DNA of 37,554 bases, taken from assembly GCA_046760785.1 (NCBI GenBank), contig JBHIET010000027.1, positions 1 to 37,554 on the forward strand, read 5' to 3'. Shown here piece after piece: positions 8,924 to 17,757 of the stretch. Positions within the stretch are counted from its first letter, which is position 1; each line of letters opens with the position of its first letter. This DNA is from JBHIET01 sp046760785 (GTDB lineage Bacteria > Chloroflexota > Anaerolineae > B4-G1). The notes beneath the pieces are model-generated. The model saw only the letters and a list, made by a program, of their open reading frames with translations. It searched no databases and was not told the DNA's origin. A program made the translations under genes and the position numbers.

Positions 8924-10588
8924 TCAGTCACGCTCAGGCACCTTATATATCCATAGATGACAATCCGGCGAATAAAGGAAAAAGCCTATCAGATCGGCGA
9001 CTAGCTCCGTACCTTCCTCAATAGACTGGAGATTCTCTTTGGTCGTCTGTGTGAGACTGGGGTTTTCCCATGCCCGCTGGCTGATAATCAAGTATTCATA
9101 TCCTTGTTCCTGATAATAGGCCAGGGGGTGGTTCCCCAGACTACCATAACGCCCCACTTGCCAAGGGGGGCTTGGCAAAGGCGGGCCGGTCAGATCAATT
9201 GCGATACGACTATTGATAGGCAAATGCTCCTGGATCCAATTCAGGGCTAACGTTCTGACATCTGGTTGTGTCATTCGCCAATCTCTCTGCAGGACAATGG
9301 CACCCCAGAATATAACCAGAGGAAGAAGCAGTAACGCCAGACCATATTCTTGCCTCACAGGCCGAATCTTTTGGAACCACTCAGACAGCTTTGCCGCCAC
9401 TCGCGCCAAGCCATAAGCAGCAAGCAAAACCAAAATCGGTGCAGTGGGCAACCAGCTACGGTGGTAGCGCGGTATCTGTGTCAGAATGATTATCCAGAAA
9501 AGGGCAGGAGATGCCAGGAGCAAAGCCGTTTCTCTTGGTTTTTCCTTTAATAGGTACCCGACCCCTACCAGAGCCAGAATCGTCGCCGGCATTACCTCCG
9601 TAGTGAACATATACTTGAGCCACCATACATAGGTCGCTTCGAGCGGAAGCTCACCGCCAGGGCGACCGTAAACGCGGATCTGCTTGGCTAGATAGTTCAG
9701 GAACGTTGGAAACTCCGCAAGGACAAACGGCGACCCGATGAGAAAACCGACCAACACAGTCCCCAAAGCCAGAAACAAGTTGTGGTCCAGGAATGAACGT
9801 TCTTTTCTGCCCCTCAGCAAGTGAGCTACTGCCAGGGTTAGAACCGCAGGGAAGGCCGAGTATTTGGTTGAGATGGCCAGTCCCGTGACAAACCCAGCCA
9901 GTGCATAGTATTTCCTCTCGCCGCTCTCGTAGAGCCGGAGAGACAGCAAAACGGCCAGGGTGACGAAGGTGGTCATAGCAGTGTCTGTCGTGGCGAAATG
10001 AGCATTATAGACCAGGGCGGGGCAGAGAGCCAGGAGGAGGCTGGCTACAAGACCCACTTTTTCGCCGAACAGCCGTTTGGCAAGCAGATAAACTATCGGG
10101 ATCAGCGCCATGCCAAACAAAGCCGATACCGAGCGACTGACAATAAAGAGCGTTGGAAAATCGTACGCGCTAATCTCTCTAAAGTTCTCGTAGTACGGGA
10201 TGTCCTGAACCACTTGGAAAACGCCGAGACGTGCGCCGGCCAGGAAATACACAACATAGGTCAGAAACAGCACATAGATGAACACGGACCCATAGTCGAA
10301 CCATCCAGGATTGAAGTTGCCTGTGTGCAGGATCTTCAGGGCGGGCATTACCAGGTAGCCTTCATCGGGGTGGTACAGATATGGCAGCCCAAAGTCGTTC
10401 CCCCACAGGCGTACAAGTCCACCCAAGGCTAGGATCAAGAGTAGCCCCAAAGTTGATGCATTCTTGCTCACATTTGCTTGCGCGGGTGATAGCGCCTTTC
10501 GAATATGCTTTACCATGTAGCTCCAGCTTGCCGGTGCTCGGCAGATTAACAGCACATTGCCGATGGCCAGCAATCTGACCACGACCAT
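8924..10588 (-). CDS. GT39-like membrane glycosyltransferase (GT-C fold)
   Basis: A 554-residue polytopic protein with about 11 membrane segments and the arrangement of dolichyl/polyprenyl-phosphate-sugar dependent transferases (PMT, ArnT). The first large loop has the acidic pair in YLYHPDEGYL (D75/E76), the expected catalytic site, and a second conserved loop has HFATTDTAMT. Such enzymes move a sugar from polyprenyl phosphate to a protein, lipid or glycan on the outer face of the membrane. The ATG at 10588 overlaps the upstream GT4 stop as TGATG; a second ATG 24 codons in (10516) starts closer to the first membrane helix. The DPM1-like GT2 at 15065-16030 could supply its donor. Confidence 0.8.
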   Translation of the reverse strand: MVVVRLLAIGNVLLICRAPASWSYMVKHIRKALSPAQANVSKNASTLGLLLILALGGLVRLWGNDFGLPYLYHPDEGYLVMPALKILHTGNFNPGWFDYGSVFIYVLFLTYVVYFLAGARLGVFQVVQDIPYYENFREISAYDFPTLFIVSRSVSALFGMALIPIVYLLAKRLFGEKVGLVASLLLALCPALVYNAHFATTDTAMTTFVTLAVLLSLRLYESGERKYYALAGFVTGLAISTKYSAFPAVLTLAVAHLLRGRKERSFLDHNLFLALGTVLVGFLIGSPFVLAEFPTFLNYLAKQIRVYGRPGGELPLEATYVWWLKYMFTTEVMPATILALVGVGYLLKEKPRETALLLASPALFWIIILTQIPRYHRSWLPTAPILVLLAAYGLARVAAKLSEWFQKIRPVRQEYGLALLLLPLVIFWGAIVLQRDWRMTQPDVRTLALNWIQEHLPINSRIAIDLTGPPLPSPPWQVGRYGSLGNHPLAYYQEQGYEYLIISQRAWENPSLTQTTKENLQSIEEGTELVADLIGFFLYSPDCHLWIYKVPERD

Positions 10589-11748
10589 CAGCCTACAAGT
10601 TCATACAGATATTTCGCAAGTTGCACACTGGTGCGGTCAATTGTGTAATGTGCCTGAAAGAGCCGGTACCCCGATTCGGCCAAATACTGTCGAAGTTCTG
10701 CATCATCCCTCAGAGTGAGAATAGCATCTGCCAGGGCTTCTGGATTGGCCCGTTCACATAGATACAGATGCTCACCATGTGTAAACGCCGTCCGTATAAG
10801 AGAACAATCGCCCGTAATTAGTGGCTTGCGCATGGCTAGGCACTCGTAGATCTTATTCTGAATCGTGCACAAGGACTGTCTGGTTGTTCCGAACACTCCC
10901 AGACAGATGTCCGCTGAGGCAATATGGGCTGCCAATCCCTCCTTTGGAATCCATTCTGTGAAATGGATATTATCTAACTCTAACTCCTCGACTAAGGCTA
11001 GAATTGCAGGCTTCTCTGGACCGCGTCCAATCAACTCGAACTGGATGTCTGTCTTGTGCCGCAGAATGTAGGCTGCCCTCACAATGTGTTCGATACCATG
11101 TAGTGGAATAAACGTGCCATAAAAGACTACTTTGGTGGTGTTCTTATCATCGCGTGGGGGAGGAGATAATGGACGGTAGAGCCGGTCGTCGGCACCAAGA
11201 GGAAGCAACTGAAACCGCTCGGGCGCGACCCCGTATGCCTTCTCCAGGTAATCCACATAGGCTGGCGTGTCCATAATCAGGAGGTCGGGCAGGCGATAGG
11301 CGATTGCCTCAGCCCAGTATATCAGTCGGCTTGTGAGCGGGCTGGTAGCATAGAGCCCACGTTCAGTGGCGATCAGGTGGAGCGACATGAGTACGTCTAG
11401 CACAAGAGGCTTTCGGCGTAACCAGGTAAGCACTCTGCCCACATAGGCATCGAACTGCCCGGGGTATCCAAGGATCATAACATCATAATCGCCGACTCTT
11501 TTGTACTTGGCAAGCAAATCCCAATACGCCCGTGCTACTCTACGTAAAAAGCTCAGACTGCGCCAACCTCCACTGGCTTTGTCAACCCGGTCCTCAACCC
11601 CTGTCCAAAGCTGGGCGTGACATTCAACCACCTCTATCCCCTGGTGGCGTAGTCGCTCCTTCATAATGCTATTTCGAGCATAATTCTTCCGATAAGTACC
11701 GAAATAACAGACCCGGAGCGACCTCTCCACCTTACTTTCGATGCACAT
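10588..11748 (-). CDS. GT4-family glycosyltransferase
   Basis: A 386-residue GT-B fold transferase. The N-terminal domain begins LRVCYFGTYRKNYARNSIMK and has YDVMILGYPGQFD; the C-terminal domain has KVVFYGTFIPLHGIEHIV and FELIGRGPEK, ending with a donor site around IQNKIYECLAMRKPLITGD, where the second Glu of EX7E is replaced. This pattern is typical of the Glyco_trans_1/4 proteins found in capsule and S-layer glycan clusters. Start ATG at 11748 has GGGA about six bases upstream. It is preceded by 77 bases without a gene and runs directly into the GT39-like gene. Confidence 0.82.
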   Translation of the reverse strand: MCIESKVERSLRVCYFGTYRKNYARNSIMKERLRHQGIEVVECHAQLWTGVEDRVDKASGGWRSLSFLRRVARAYWDLLAKYKRVGDYDVMILGYPGQFDAYVGRVLTWLRRKPLVLDVLMSLHLIATERGLYATSPLTSRLIYWAEAIAYRLPDLLIMDTPAYVDYLEKAYGVAPERFQLLPLGADDRLYRPLSPPPRDDKNTTKVVFYGTFIPLHGIEHIVRAAYILRHKTDIQFELIGRGPEKPAILALVEELELDNIHFTEWIPKEGLAAHIASADICLGVFGTTRQSLCTIQNKIYECLAMRKPLITGDCSLIRTAFTHGEHLYLCERANPEALADAILTLRDDAELRQYLAESGYRLFQAHYTIDRTSVQLAKYLYELVG

Positions 11749-11825
11749 TATCTTCCCAGCCCTGAGTCACAGCTCTACGCGACCTGGCATCGCCCCACCT
11801 GCCATGTCGAACCATCTCTCGGCGT

Positions 11826-12524
11826 CTAGCCCCCTTTGCTCAGAATGAACTGTACGTGCCAGGTCAGAAACTCGCCCAGCCACGGTAGACGCGCCACGTT
11901 GAACGGAAGAAAGCGTGTTGATTCGTGCCTGATCCTTAGCCCGGTTTCTACTATGATCTGCCGTGCGCGGCGGATAGTCAGTGGATACAACCCCCACTTG
12001 CCACAAGAGGTGGCATAGCTGTCCACCTTGTGCTTATGGAGACGCAGCGCCCAACGTTCACCTAACAGGTGGTAGGGCTTGAATTGATGGCCGCCCACAG
12101 GACTGTAAAAAGGAGGAAAACTCAAGTAGGCGACGCCATCAGGAGCCAATACCCGTTCAATCTCAGCTAACAGTCGGGCGGGGGTCGGAACATGTTCGAT
12201 CAGGCTGGCGCAAAAGACTATAGAAAAGCGGCTGGAATCAAAGGGAACCTGTAAAGCGTCTGCCAACACGAAAGTCGGCGGTATTGTCTCAGGCCGACTC
12301 AGGTCAATCGAAACCACCTCTGCCCCTGCGTTCGCCATAACGCAGCTGTACCCACCACGACCACATCCCAGGTCAAGCACTCTGGCATTCTGGATATGGA
12401 CTCCTTGTTCCGTCAGGTAATCCAGAATCAGCCGCCCCTGGTAGACCTGGAATTGATGATAATCATCATCGCTACGGAAACGACGGCGGGCCAGATGCAA
12501 CAAGTAAATCCACTCGCGAATCAT
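11826..12524 (-). CDS. class I SAM-dependent methyltransferase
   Basis: A 232-residue methyltransferase with motif I VLDLGCGRGGYS (residues 49-60), VVSIDLS as the ribose-binding acidic strand, FVLADALQVPFDSSRFSIVFC and the helix IEHVPTPARLLAEIERVLAPDGVAY. This is a Methyltransf_11/UbiE-type fold. The N-terminus (WIYLLHLARRRF) is hydrophobic and basic, and the C-terminus FLTWHVQFILSKGG resembles that of methyltransferases in bacterial glycan clusters. A ribosome site GAGAGG lies five bases upstream of the ATG at 12524. Substrate unknown; chain-terminal or sugar O-methylation is a reasonable inference from context. It is unrelated in detail to the other methyltransferase at 3280. Confidence 0.8.
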   Translation of the reverse strand: MIREWIYLLHLARRRFRSDDDYHQFQVYQGRLILDYLTEQGVHIQNARVLDLGCGRGGYSCVMANAGAEVVSIDLSRPETIPPTFVLADALQVPFDSSRFSIVFCASLIEHVPTPARLLAEIERVLAPDGVAYLSFPPFYSPVGGHQFKPYHLLGERWALRLHKHKVDSYATSCGKWGLYPLTIRRARQIIVETGLRIRHESTRFLPFNVARLPWLGEFLTWHVQFILSKGG

Positions 12525-12569
12525 CGCGGCCTCTCTACCGCTTTTCCCAAAACGGTTGTAAGATGAACC

Positions 12570-15068
12570 TCACCCCACCACCTCGAACACCCACACCCTG
12601 TCCTGATGGTATACCAGCCTGTAATGCACACTGTCCAGCAACGCTCCGGGATCCAGCACATCCGGCCCGCTGTAATTCACCCGCCCCTGCTGCTGACCGA
12701 TGTACACGTGCGTGATTCCCCGCTCCTCCAACAAGGCCAACGTCTCCGGATCATCCATCCCCGCCTCCTGGATTTGCCGAGTTGGCTCGTTGACCCACTC
12801 CCGATACCCAGGTCTTGGCCCCTGTTCTGTTCCGTAGTTCAACGGCGGTACCGTGTTCGCCCGCCCGGCCAAGAGCGGCAGCCACCATCCTCCATCGGAG
12901 CCAACAACCACGCCCCCACCATAGGCAAAGAACGAATTGATCAGAAACCTGGCCTCTTCCGGCGTGTTCTCCCGAACCCACGCCATCGCCCGCAGGTCAG
13001 GCCGGGTGACCATAGCGTGCTGCGCTACGCGCACGTCCCCCATCCGTACACGTGCTCCTCCTAGGCCCACTACCGCCACGAGCAGGGTGACCAGAGCACC
13101 GCTCCCTTTCCAGGACAACCGAGACACCTCACGTCCCAGCAGACCTCCGATCAGCACCCCGGCGGGGATGTACGCTGCCATAAATAGCGCATGATTACTG
13201 ATGGCCCCGCTGCCGGGAAGCTGAAGCCAGTCCGGATTGGTAGCGATGAGAAGCAGAAACCACCACAAAGACATCACCAGTACCCCACGCCGACGCTGCC
13301 ACAATCCCACCGCCGCCGCCACCACCAGGAGCAGCCATCCCACCGGTCCCATATAGCGGGTGAGATCACCAATGGTGTTGTATTGGCGGATAAAGGAGGA
13401 GACCTGGCTGGGCATAGTGGTCAATTGTTGTCTAAAACTGTGTAAGATTCTCCCCTCGAAGATGTGTATGAACCAGGGGAGAAAGAACAAAACCGCCCCT
13501 ATTCCCACCCAGGTTACCCGGGCCAGAGTCTGTCGCCACGTCCCCCGGCGGAGTGCGAGCAACGTCCAGGCCAGGACAAAGAAGACGTAGAAGATCAGCA
13601 CACGATAATGGATCAGCGCCAGCCCGCCCACCGCGAGCCAACCCAAGCCAATGAGCCGCCAATCCCGACGACGGGCCTTCAATGCCGACCAAGTCACAAG
13701 CACCGCCGCCGGCAGGATCGTCTGTCCGGCCAATTGGGTGTAGCGCCCCCAATTGACGTAGAACATCGGCATCGGTGAGAGCAATCCCGCCACCAGCACC
13801 GCCACCACCCCCGCCCAGCGGTTCCCGCTCACGCGCATCGCCAGAGGGTACAGCACCAACACCGCCAGGCCGTTAAGTACCTGTGCCCCCCAGAGCACCG
13901 TTTTGGCCATCTCCATTCCGGTCAACCAGTGCAGGACCGCCATCGTAGCGTGAAAGCCGAAGTGATAAGTGAATGTCTGTAGCTCCGCATACGGCTCCCA
14001 CGAGTCGAACATCCCGCCGTGATCCACCAGCAACTGGGCGATCATCGTATGCTGGTAAGAGTCGCCCCACATCGGCGCGTCCAGCGTGCGCACCACCAGC
14101 AGCCGCACGCCGAAGACTAGTCCCACCGCAACCAGCAGCGCCAGGTCGGGCCACAGAGCCTCAGAACGCGCCCACCGTCGCAGTGCTTTCCAGCTTTTCC
14201 GAGGACGCCAGGCCCGGTATCGCCAGACCAACGCCGCCAACCCACCGAAAGCGGGAATCCAGGCGTACAACGGTCCTATGTGCAATCCCGCCAGGCCGGT
14301 CCAGAGGAACAAGAGCGGATACAATGCCAGGCTCAGCCCGACGGCGATGCCAAGCCTTTCAGCCCACGCCGCCGTGAACAGGCGGCGCTGGGCTTCCCTC
14401 CCCTTGTGGGGGAGGGTTGGGGTGGGGGCCTCCAGCACCGGCTCTTTCGGCCGGTGTCCCCCTGGCCACAGCCACGCCAGCAGCGCCCACCCCGGCACCA
14501 CGAAGAGCAGCCCCGCCACCGCCAGCAGACCCAGCCCCTTTAGCGCTGCTCCCGCCAGATCCACTACCACCCAGCGCGGATCGTAGACCAGCCGGAAGGC
14601 CATCTGACCGTCCAGCGGCTCGTGATCGCGGTAGAGCGCCCCATCCAGGTAGGCACCGCCCCGCCCCGCGCCGACTCCGGCCCGGCCTGCCGTGTCTGTC
14701 TCCAGGAAAGCGTAATAGTAATCGCCGTGCGAATCGCGCCGCGGCGGGAAGGAGAAACGATAAAATCCCGGCTCCGTCACCTGTGCCAGCGGCAACGCAG
14801 CCACCGCCAGATCGTCCGTGGCCCCCGGCTCGGCCCTGAGGTGCAGCCGAACCTCACCCTGGCCGTCCTCCTCCGGCTCCAGCCACACCTCCACTCCATT
14901 CAGCCCTCCGTGGTAGGCGACGAACGTCTGCCCTACCGGATGGCCCGTTTCCAGAACCACCCCAGCCTCGGGCAGGACGTGCGATTGGCCCACGTCCACA
15001 AAGTCGGAGCAGCCGGTCAGCAGCAGTGCCACCACCGCCAGAAGCACACCGATCCAGCGGCACCTCAT
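12570..15068 (-). CDS. DUF6541-like polytopic membrane protein with lipobox start
   Basis: An 832-residue protein. The N-terminus is a lipoprotein signal with lipobox LLTG-Cys20. Residues of about 25-165 form a soluble beta-rich outer domain (GQTFVAYHGGLNGVEVWLEP), followed by a dozen or so membrane segments and a C-terminal soluble domain (GITHVYIGQQQGRVNYSGPD). The layout matches the DUF6541/GT-C-like membrane proteins common in Chloroflexota and Actinobacteria glycan loci. The membrane part has the acidic loop MWGDSYQHTMIAQLLVDHGG, a candidate catalytic DXY site. An in-frame insertion PTPTLPHKGRE (about residues 212-224) is encoded by a palindromic repeat and lies between two membrane segments. 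The gene overlaps the upstream GT2 by four bases. Function is inferred only: a polyprenyl-linked sugar transferase or a polymerase/ligase. Confidence 0.72.
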   Translation of the reverse strand: MRCRWIGVLLAVVALLLTGCSDFVDVGQSHVLPEAGVVLETGHPVGQTFVAYHGGLNGVEVWLEPEEDGQGEVRLHLRAEPGATDDLAVAALPLAQVTEPGFYRFSFPPRRDSHGDYYYAFLETDTAGRAGVGAGRGGAYLDGALYRDHEPLDGQMAFRLVYDPRWVVVDLAGAALKGLGLLAVAGLLFVVPGWALLAWLWPGGHRPKEPVLEAPTPTLPHKGREAQRRLFTAAWAERLGIAVGLSLALYPLLFLWTGLAGLHIGPLYAWIPAFGGLAALVWRYRAWRPRKSWKALRRWARSEALWPDLALLVAVGLVFGVRLLVVRTLDAPMWGDSYQHTMIAQLLVDHGGMFDSWEPYAELQTFTYHFGFHATMAVLHWLTGMEMAKTVLWGAQVLNGLAVLVLYPLAMRVSGNRWAGVVAVLVAGLLSPMPMFYVNWGRYTQLAGQTILPAAVLVTWSALKARRRDWRLIGLGWLAVGGLALIHYRVLIFYVFFVLAWTLLALRRGTWRQTLARVTWVGIGAVLFFLPWFIHIFEGRILHSFRQQLTTMPSQVSSFIRQYNTIGDLTRYMGPVGWLLLVVAAAVGLWQRRRGVLVMSLWWFLLLIATNPDWLQLPGSGAISNHALFMAAYIPAGVLIGGLLGREVSRLSWKGSGALVTLLVAVVGLGGARVRMGDVRVAQHAMVTRPDLRAMAWVRENTPEEARFLINSFFAYGGGVVVGSDGGWWLPLLAGRANTVPPLNYGTEQGPRPGYREWVNEPTRQIQEAGMDDPETLALLEERGITHVYIGQQQGRVNYSGPDVLDPGALLDSVHYRLVYHQDRVWVFEVVG
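14396..14430. repeat. in-frame palindromic repeat insertion (PTLPHKGRE type)
   Basis: Perfect 8-base arms CCCTCCCC (14396-14403) and GGGGAGGG (14409-14416) flank the loop TTGTG, followed by a G-rich tail TTGGGGTGGGGG. On the minus strand this reads in frame as PTPTLPHKGRE inside the membrane protein gene at 12570-15068. This peptide is a recognisable product of small palindromic repeats that invade coding sequences in several bacterial groups. It sits in a loop between two membrane segments, where an insertion would be tolerated. Confidence 0.7.
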
Positions 15069-16030
15069 TGCGTGGCGACCTCCCTCTCACCGGCATCCAG
15101 TTCCGCTCGCCGCACGCGATACAGCGTCTCCTCCAGCATCCTGCGGTTCAGGCGCACCAGGTCGGCGATCAGGCCGATCAGGCAGACCTGGAAGCCGACG
15201 ATGGTCAGAATAGCCGCCAGGATGAGTGACTGTACCTTACCAGTTCCTACTCCTTGCAGGAAGAAGTACAAAAAGCGCAAGCCCAGCATCGCTCCGCCGG
15301 CGACCAGCGCTCCACCGATCGTCGTGAAGACTCTCATAGGGCGGTACATTACATAGAAGCGGATAATGGTGACAGCCGAGAGAGCCATGAAGGAGGGAAG
15401 GCTGCGCACCAGGCGCGACCGGCGGGCCTGGGGATTGGTGCGTATCGGAACGTAGACGACCGCCATCCGGCGTGCGCCCGCCTGGATGAGGGTTTCCAGG
15501 GTGTAGGTATAATCGCTGAGCACGGTCAGCCGCAGCGCCGCCTCGCGGGTGAAAGCGCGGAAGCCGCTGGTGGCGTCGGGGATGGGTATGCCGGAAGCCC
15601 GCTCCACCACCCAACTCCCCCAACGCTGCAGCAAGCGCTTAAACGGCGAGAAATGGGCCAGCGCCGCCACCCCTCGGTCGCCGACGACGATATCGGCCCC
15701 TCCCTCCAGGATTGGCTGGATCAGCCGGACGACGTCCTCCCCCCGGTACTGATTGTCGGCGTCGGTGTTGACGATGATGTCGGCGCCGGCTGCCAATGCC
15801 GCCTCCAGCCCGGCCAGAAAGGCAGAGGCCAGCCCGCAATTCTGCTTCAGGAGGACGATGTGATGAACCCCCAGCTCCCGCGCCACTTCGGCGGTGCGGT
15901 CGGTGCTGCCATCATCCACCACCAGGTACTCGACGGTGTCCACTCCCGGTAGCTCACGAGGCAGGTCGCGCACCGTCTGGGGGAGAGTGGCTTCTTCGTT
16001 ATAGCAGGGGATCTGGATGATGAGTTTCAT
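15065..16030 (-). CDS. DPM1-like GT2 polyprenyl-phosphate glycosyltransferase
   Basis: A 321-residue GT2 protein that begins MKLIIQIPCYNEEATLPQ, with VVDDGSTDRT at about 38-47 and the metal site NTDADNQY (D90, D92), then ADIVVGDR and DATSGFRAFTREAALRL. Two C-terminal membrane helices (GGALVAGGAMLGLRFLYFF and SLILAAILTIVGFQVCLIGL) give the GtrB/DPM1-type architecture. The family makes polyprenyl-phosphate sugars from nucleotide sugars at the cytoplasmic face, the donor used by GT-C enzymes, several of which are in this window. The stop overlaps the ATG of the next gene by four bases. A promoter just upstream predicts a leader of only about eight bases. Confidence 0.87.
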   Translation of the reverse strand: MKLIIQIPCYNEEATLPQTVRDLPRELPGVDTVEYLVVDDGSTDRTAEVARELGVHHIVLLKQNCGLASAFLAGLEAALAAGADIIVNTDADNQYRGEDVVRLIQPILEGGADIVVGDRGVAALAHFSPFKRLLQRWGSWVVERASGIPIPDATSGFRAFTREAALRLTVLSDYTYTLETLIQAGARRMAVVYVPIRTNPQARRSRLVRSLPSFMALSAVTIIRFYVMYRPMRVFTTIGGALVAGGAMLGLRFLYFFLQGVGTGKVQSLILAAILTIVGFQVCLIGLIADLVRLNRRMLEETLYRVRRAELDAGEREVATQ

Positions 16031-16044
16031 CGCTTGACGGAGCT

Positions 16045-16072
16045 ATTCTACCACGCTTCCAAAGCCCGTCAA
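16045..16072 (-). promoter_or_regulatory. sigma70-type promoter, extended -10, before the DPM1-like gene
   Basis: On the minus strand, TTGACG (16072-16067), a 16-base spacer and TAGAAT (16050-16045) with a TG just before the -10 (TGG-TAGAAT). Predicted transcription start is near 16038, only about eight bases before the ATG at 16030. It would let 15065-16030 and the genes after it be transcribed separately from 16140-17645. Confidence 0.55.
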
Positions 16073-16089
16073 CCGCAGCGCCGACGGGC
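16064..16089 (-). terminator. weak hairpin downstream of the GT-C gene
   Basis: Perfect 7-base arms GCCCGTC (16064-16070) and GACGGGC (16083-16089) with a 12-base loop, followed on the minus strand by TTT. It lies after the stop of the gene at 16140 and its downstream arm contains part of the -35 box of the next promoter. A weak terminator is possible; the T-run is short. Confidence 0.3.
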
Positions 16090-16139
16090 GCGACCCGGAG
16101 ACCGTCGTGAGGGGCAATGTTGACCGGCGGATACTTCGG

Positions 16140-17645
16140 TCACGGCAAGAGAGTACCTTCGGATATGTTCAGTTCGACTATCCGTCCATCTTGCCAGTAG
16201 AAGGCAACGACGGGCCCCTTTACGGGTTGTTCTGAGAGCAACCGGTCTATCCGCTCGCTCGGTGATACCGTGCTCTCCTGGATGTGCAGCGCTTCGACGT
16301 CCGGTTCTCCTGCCTGTGCCTGCAGCAGCCACACGGCAAACAGAATCCGGTTCCCGAAGGCGTAGGCATACTCGACACGGTCGGGTATATTGATGAACCA
16401 CAAGTGACCGGCCTTCCCCGGCGGCAGGTCCAGCATTGCGGCTTTCACGCGGGAGAACAGGTCGTATGAAATGTCGGCGGCGTGGTCCCACCAGTAGGCC
16501 CGATGGATCAGAGTGACCAGGTTAGCCCCCAGGATCACTACCACTGCAAGAATGGTCAGCCATCGTTTCAGCGAGGAACTACCTGAAGTTGCGCCCCAGG
16601 CGAGGGCCATGATCGTTCCAATAGTCAAGGCCCACCCAACTGACGAAACATAAGTCGTCCGCTCGGCCACAATCAAGATCACAGGAGCCAGAGCAAAGAC
16701 CATCCATAGGACACCAAACCAGATCGCCCGGTTGCGCACGACCCAGCCTCTCGCAAACCACAGGCTCAGGGCGCAAGCGATGGCAAGGAAGACGATGACA
16801 GGCAGCGTCGCAAGGGGAAAGCGGGACAGGAAGTCCATCGAGGCGGGTAACGCGACTGTCTCCATCAACAAGTAATAGACCAGGTTCTTGGGTGGTGCCA
16901 GGAGGGTAAACGGTACATCGTATGCGCCGCCGACCTTCAGGCGATACAACGTGTATGCAGCCGCTGCTCCAAGCAGCGGCACCAAAGGGGCTAGCTGACC
17001 CGCACTCGGGCGCCATAGTCTGCCACCATTTTGCGCTGGGAAAACGAAGAGGAAATCGTAGAAGCTCAAGAAGAGTGGCAGCGCCAGTGCGGTCTCCTTG
17101 AACCCAAAGCTGATAACATAAAGCAAGAAGGTGCTGGCCCACCAGATGTGTTTGCCGCTGTCTCGAAACTTGATGTAGGAAATCACGCCCAGCAGGGCAA
17201 ATGCGGTCGCCAGCATTTCATGACGAGCGGTCATCCAGACCACCGCCTCCGCATGACAGCCGAGCACCGCAAACGACAGCCCGGCCAACAGACTCGCCCG
17301 GCGATCTCGCGCCAGGCGCTGTCCCAGTATGGCAACCAGCACGGAATTCAGGGCGTGAATGACGAAATTGACGACGTGATGACCGATGGGGTTGAAGCCG
17401 AACAATGTCCACATCCAGCCCAGGGATAACTCAGACAGTGGGCGATATTGCCTGCTACACGAGACGTCGGAAATCGCTTGTAGGGGTGCAGGGAGAGGGC
17501 GCCCGCTATTGCGAGCGTATAGCATCCAGTCGTCACCCAGAAAGTAGCCGCAGGCCCAGGGCAGGAACACCACGAATGCAACTAAGGCCACCAGGAGGTA
17601 GGCCGGCAAGGGATTCGAGCCTCTGTGTGTCCCGTAGGCTTCCAT
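16140..17645 (-). CDS. polytopic GT-C-like membrane protein (TMTC/PMT-like)
   Basis: About 501 residues with roughly 11 membrane segments and a C-terminal soluble tail. The first outer loop has YFLGDDWMLY, an acidic pair in the place used by GT-C glycosyltransferases, followed by RQYRPLSELSLGWMWTLFG. A later segment, SFGFKETALALPLFL, resembles the TMTC/DUF1736 group of O-mannosyltransferase-like proteins. The C-terminus carries no TPR repeats, unlike eukaryotic TMTC. The start at 17645 is preferred over an ATG four codons earlier (17657), because the latter overlaps a TATAAT box. It is the first gene of the minus-strand run. A sugar transferase using a polyprenyl-phosphate donor is the best guess. 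Confidence 0.72.
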   Translation of the reverse strand: MEAYGTHRGSNPLPAYLLVALVAFVVFLPWACGYFLGDDWMLYARNSGRPLPAPLQAISDVSCSRQYRPLSELSLGWMWTLFGFNPIGHHVVNFVIHALNSVLVAILGQRLARDRRASLLAGLSFAVLGCHAEAVVWMTARHEMLATAFALLGVISYIKFRDSGKHIWWASTFLLYVISFGFKETALALPLFLSFYDFLFVFPAQNGGRLWRPSAGQLAPLVPLLGAAAAYTLYRLKVGGAYDVPFTLLAPPKNLVYYLLMETVALPASMDFLSRFPLATLPVIVFLAIACALSLWFARGWVVRNRAIWFGVLWMVFALAPVILIVAERTTYVSSVGWALTIGTIMALAWGATSGSSSLKRWLTILAVVVILGANLVTLIHRAYWWDHAADISYDLFSRVKAAMLDLPPGKAGHLWFINIPDRVEYAYAFGNRILFAVWLLQAQAGEPDVEALHIQESTVSPSERIDRLLSEQPVKGPVVAFYWQDGRIVELNISEGTLLP

Positions 17646-17655
17646 CGCGCGCTGC

Positions 17656-17683
17656 ATTATAACTCATTCCAGCCAGTGGACAA
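17656..17683 (-). promoter_or_regulatory. promoter of the minus-strand glycan run
   Basis: On the minus strand, TTGTCC (17683-17678), a 16-base spacer and a perfect TATAAT (17661-17656). The -10 overlaps a possible ATG at 17657, so transcripts would start near 17649 and the usable ATG would be at 17645, giving a nearly leaderless message. It is back to back with the promoter at 17729-17757. Confidence 0.6.
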
Positions 17684-17728
17684 TACGACCGGTGTCTACC
17701 CCTCCCCATCTGACCGCTGCTTTCTGCC

Positions 17729-17757
17729 TTGACCTTGACTGTGCTCTATGCTAGAAT
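17729..17757 (+). promoter_or_regulatory. promoter of the plus-strand glycan run, extended -10
   Basis: TTGACC (17729-17734), a 17-base spacer and TAGAAT (17752-17757), with TGC immediately before the -10 (extended -10 form). Predicted start near 17764 leaves a leader of about 56 bases before the GTG at 17820. Good match in both boxes and ideal spacing. Confidence 0.65.
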
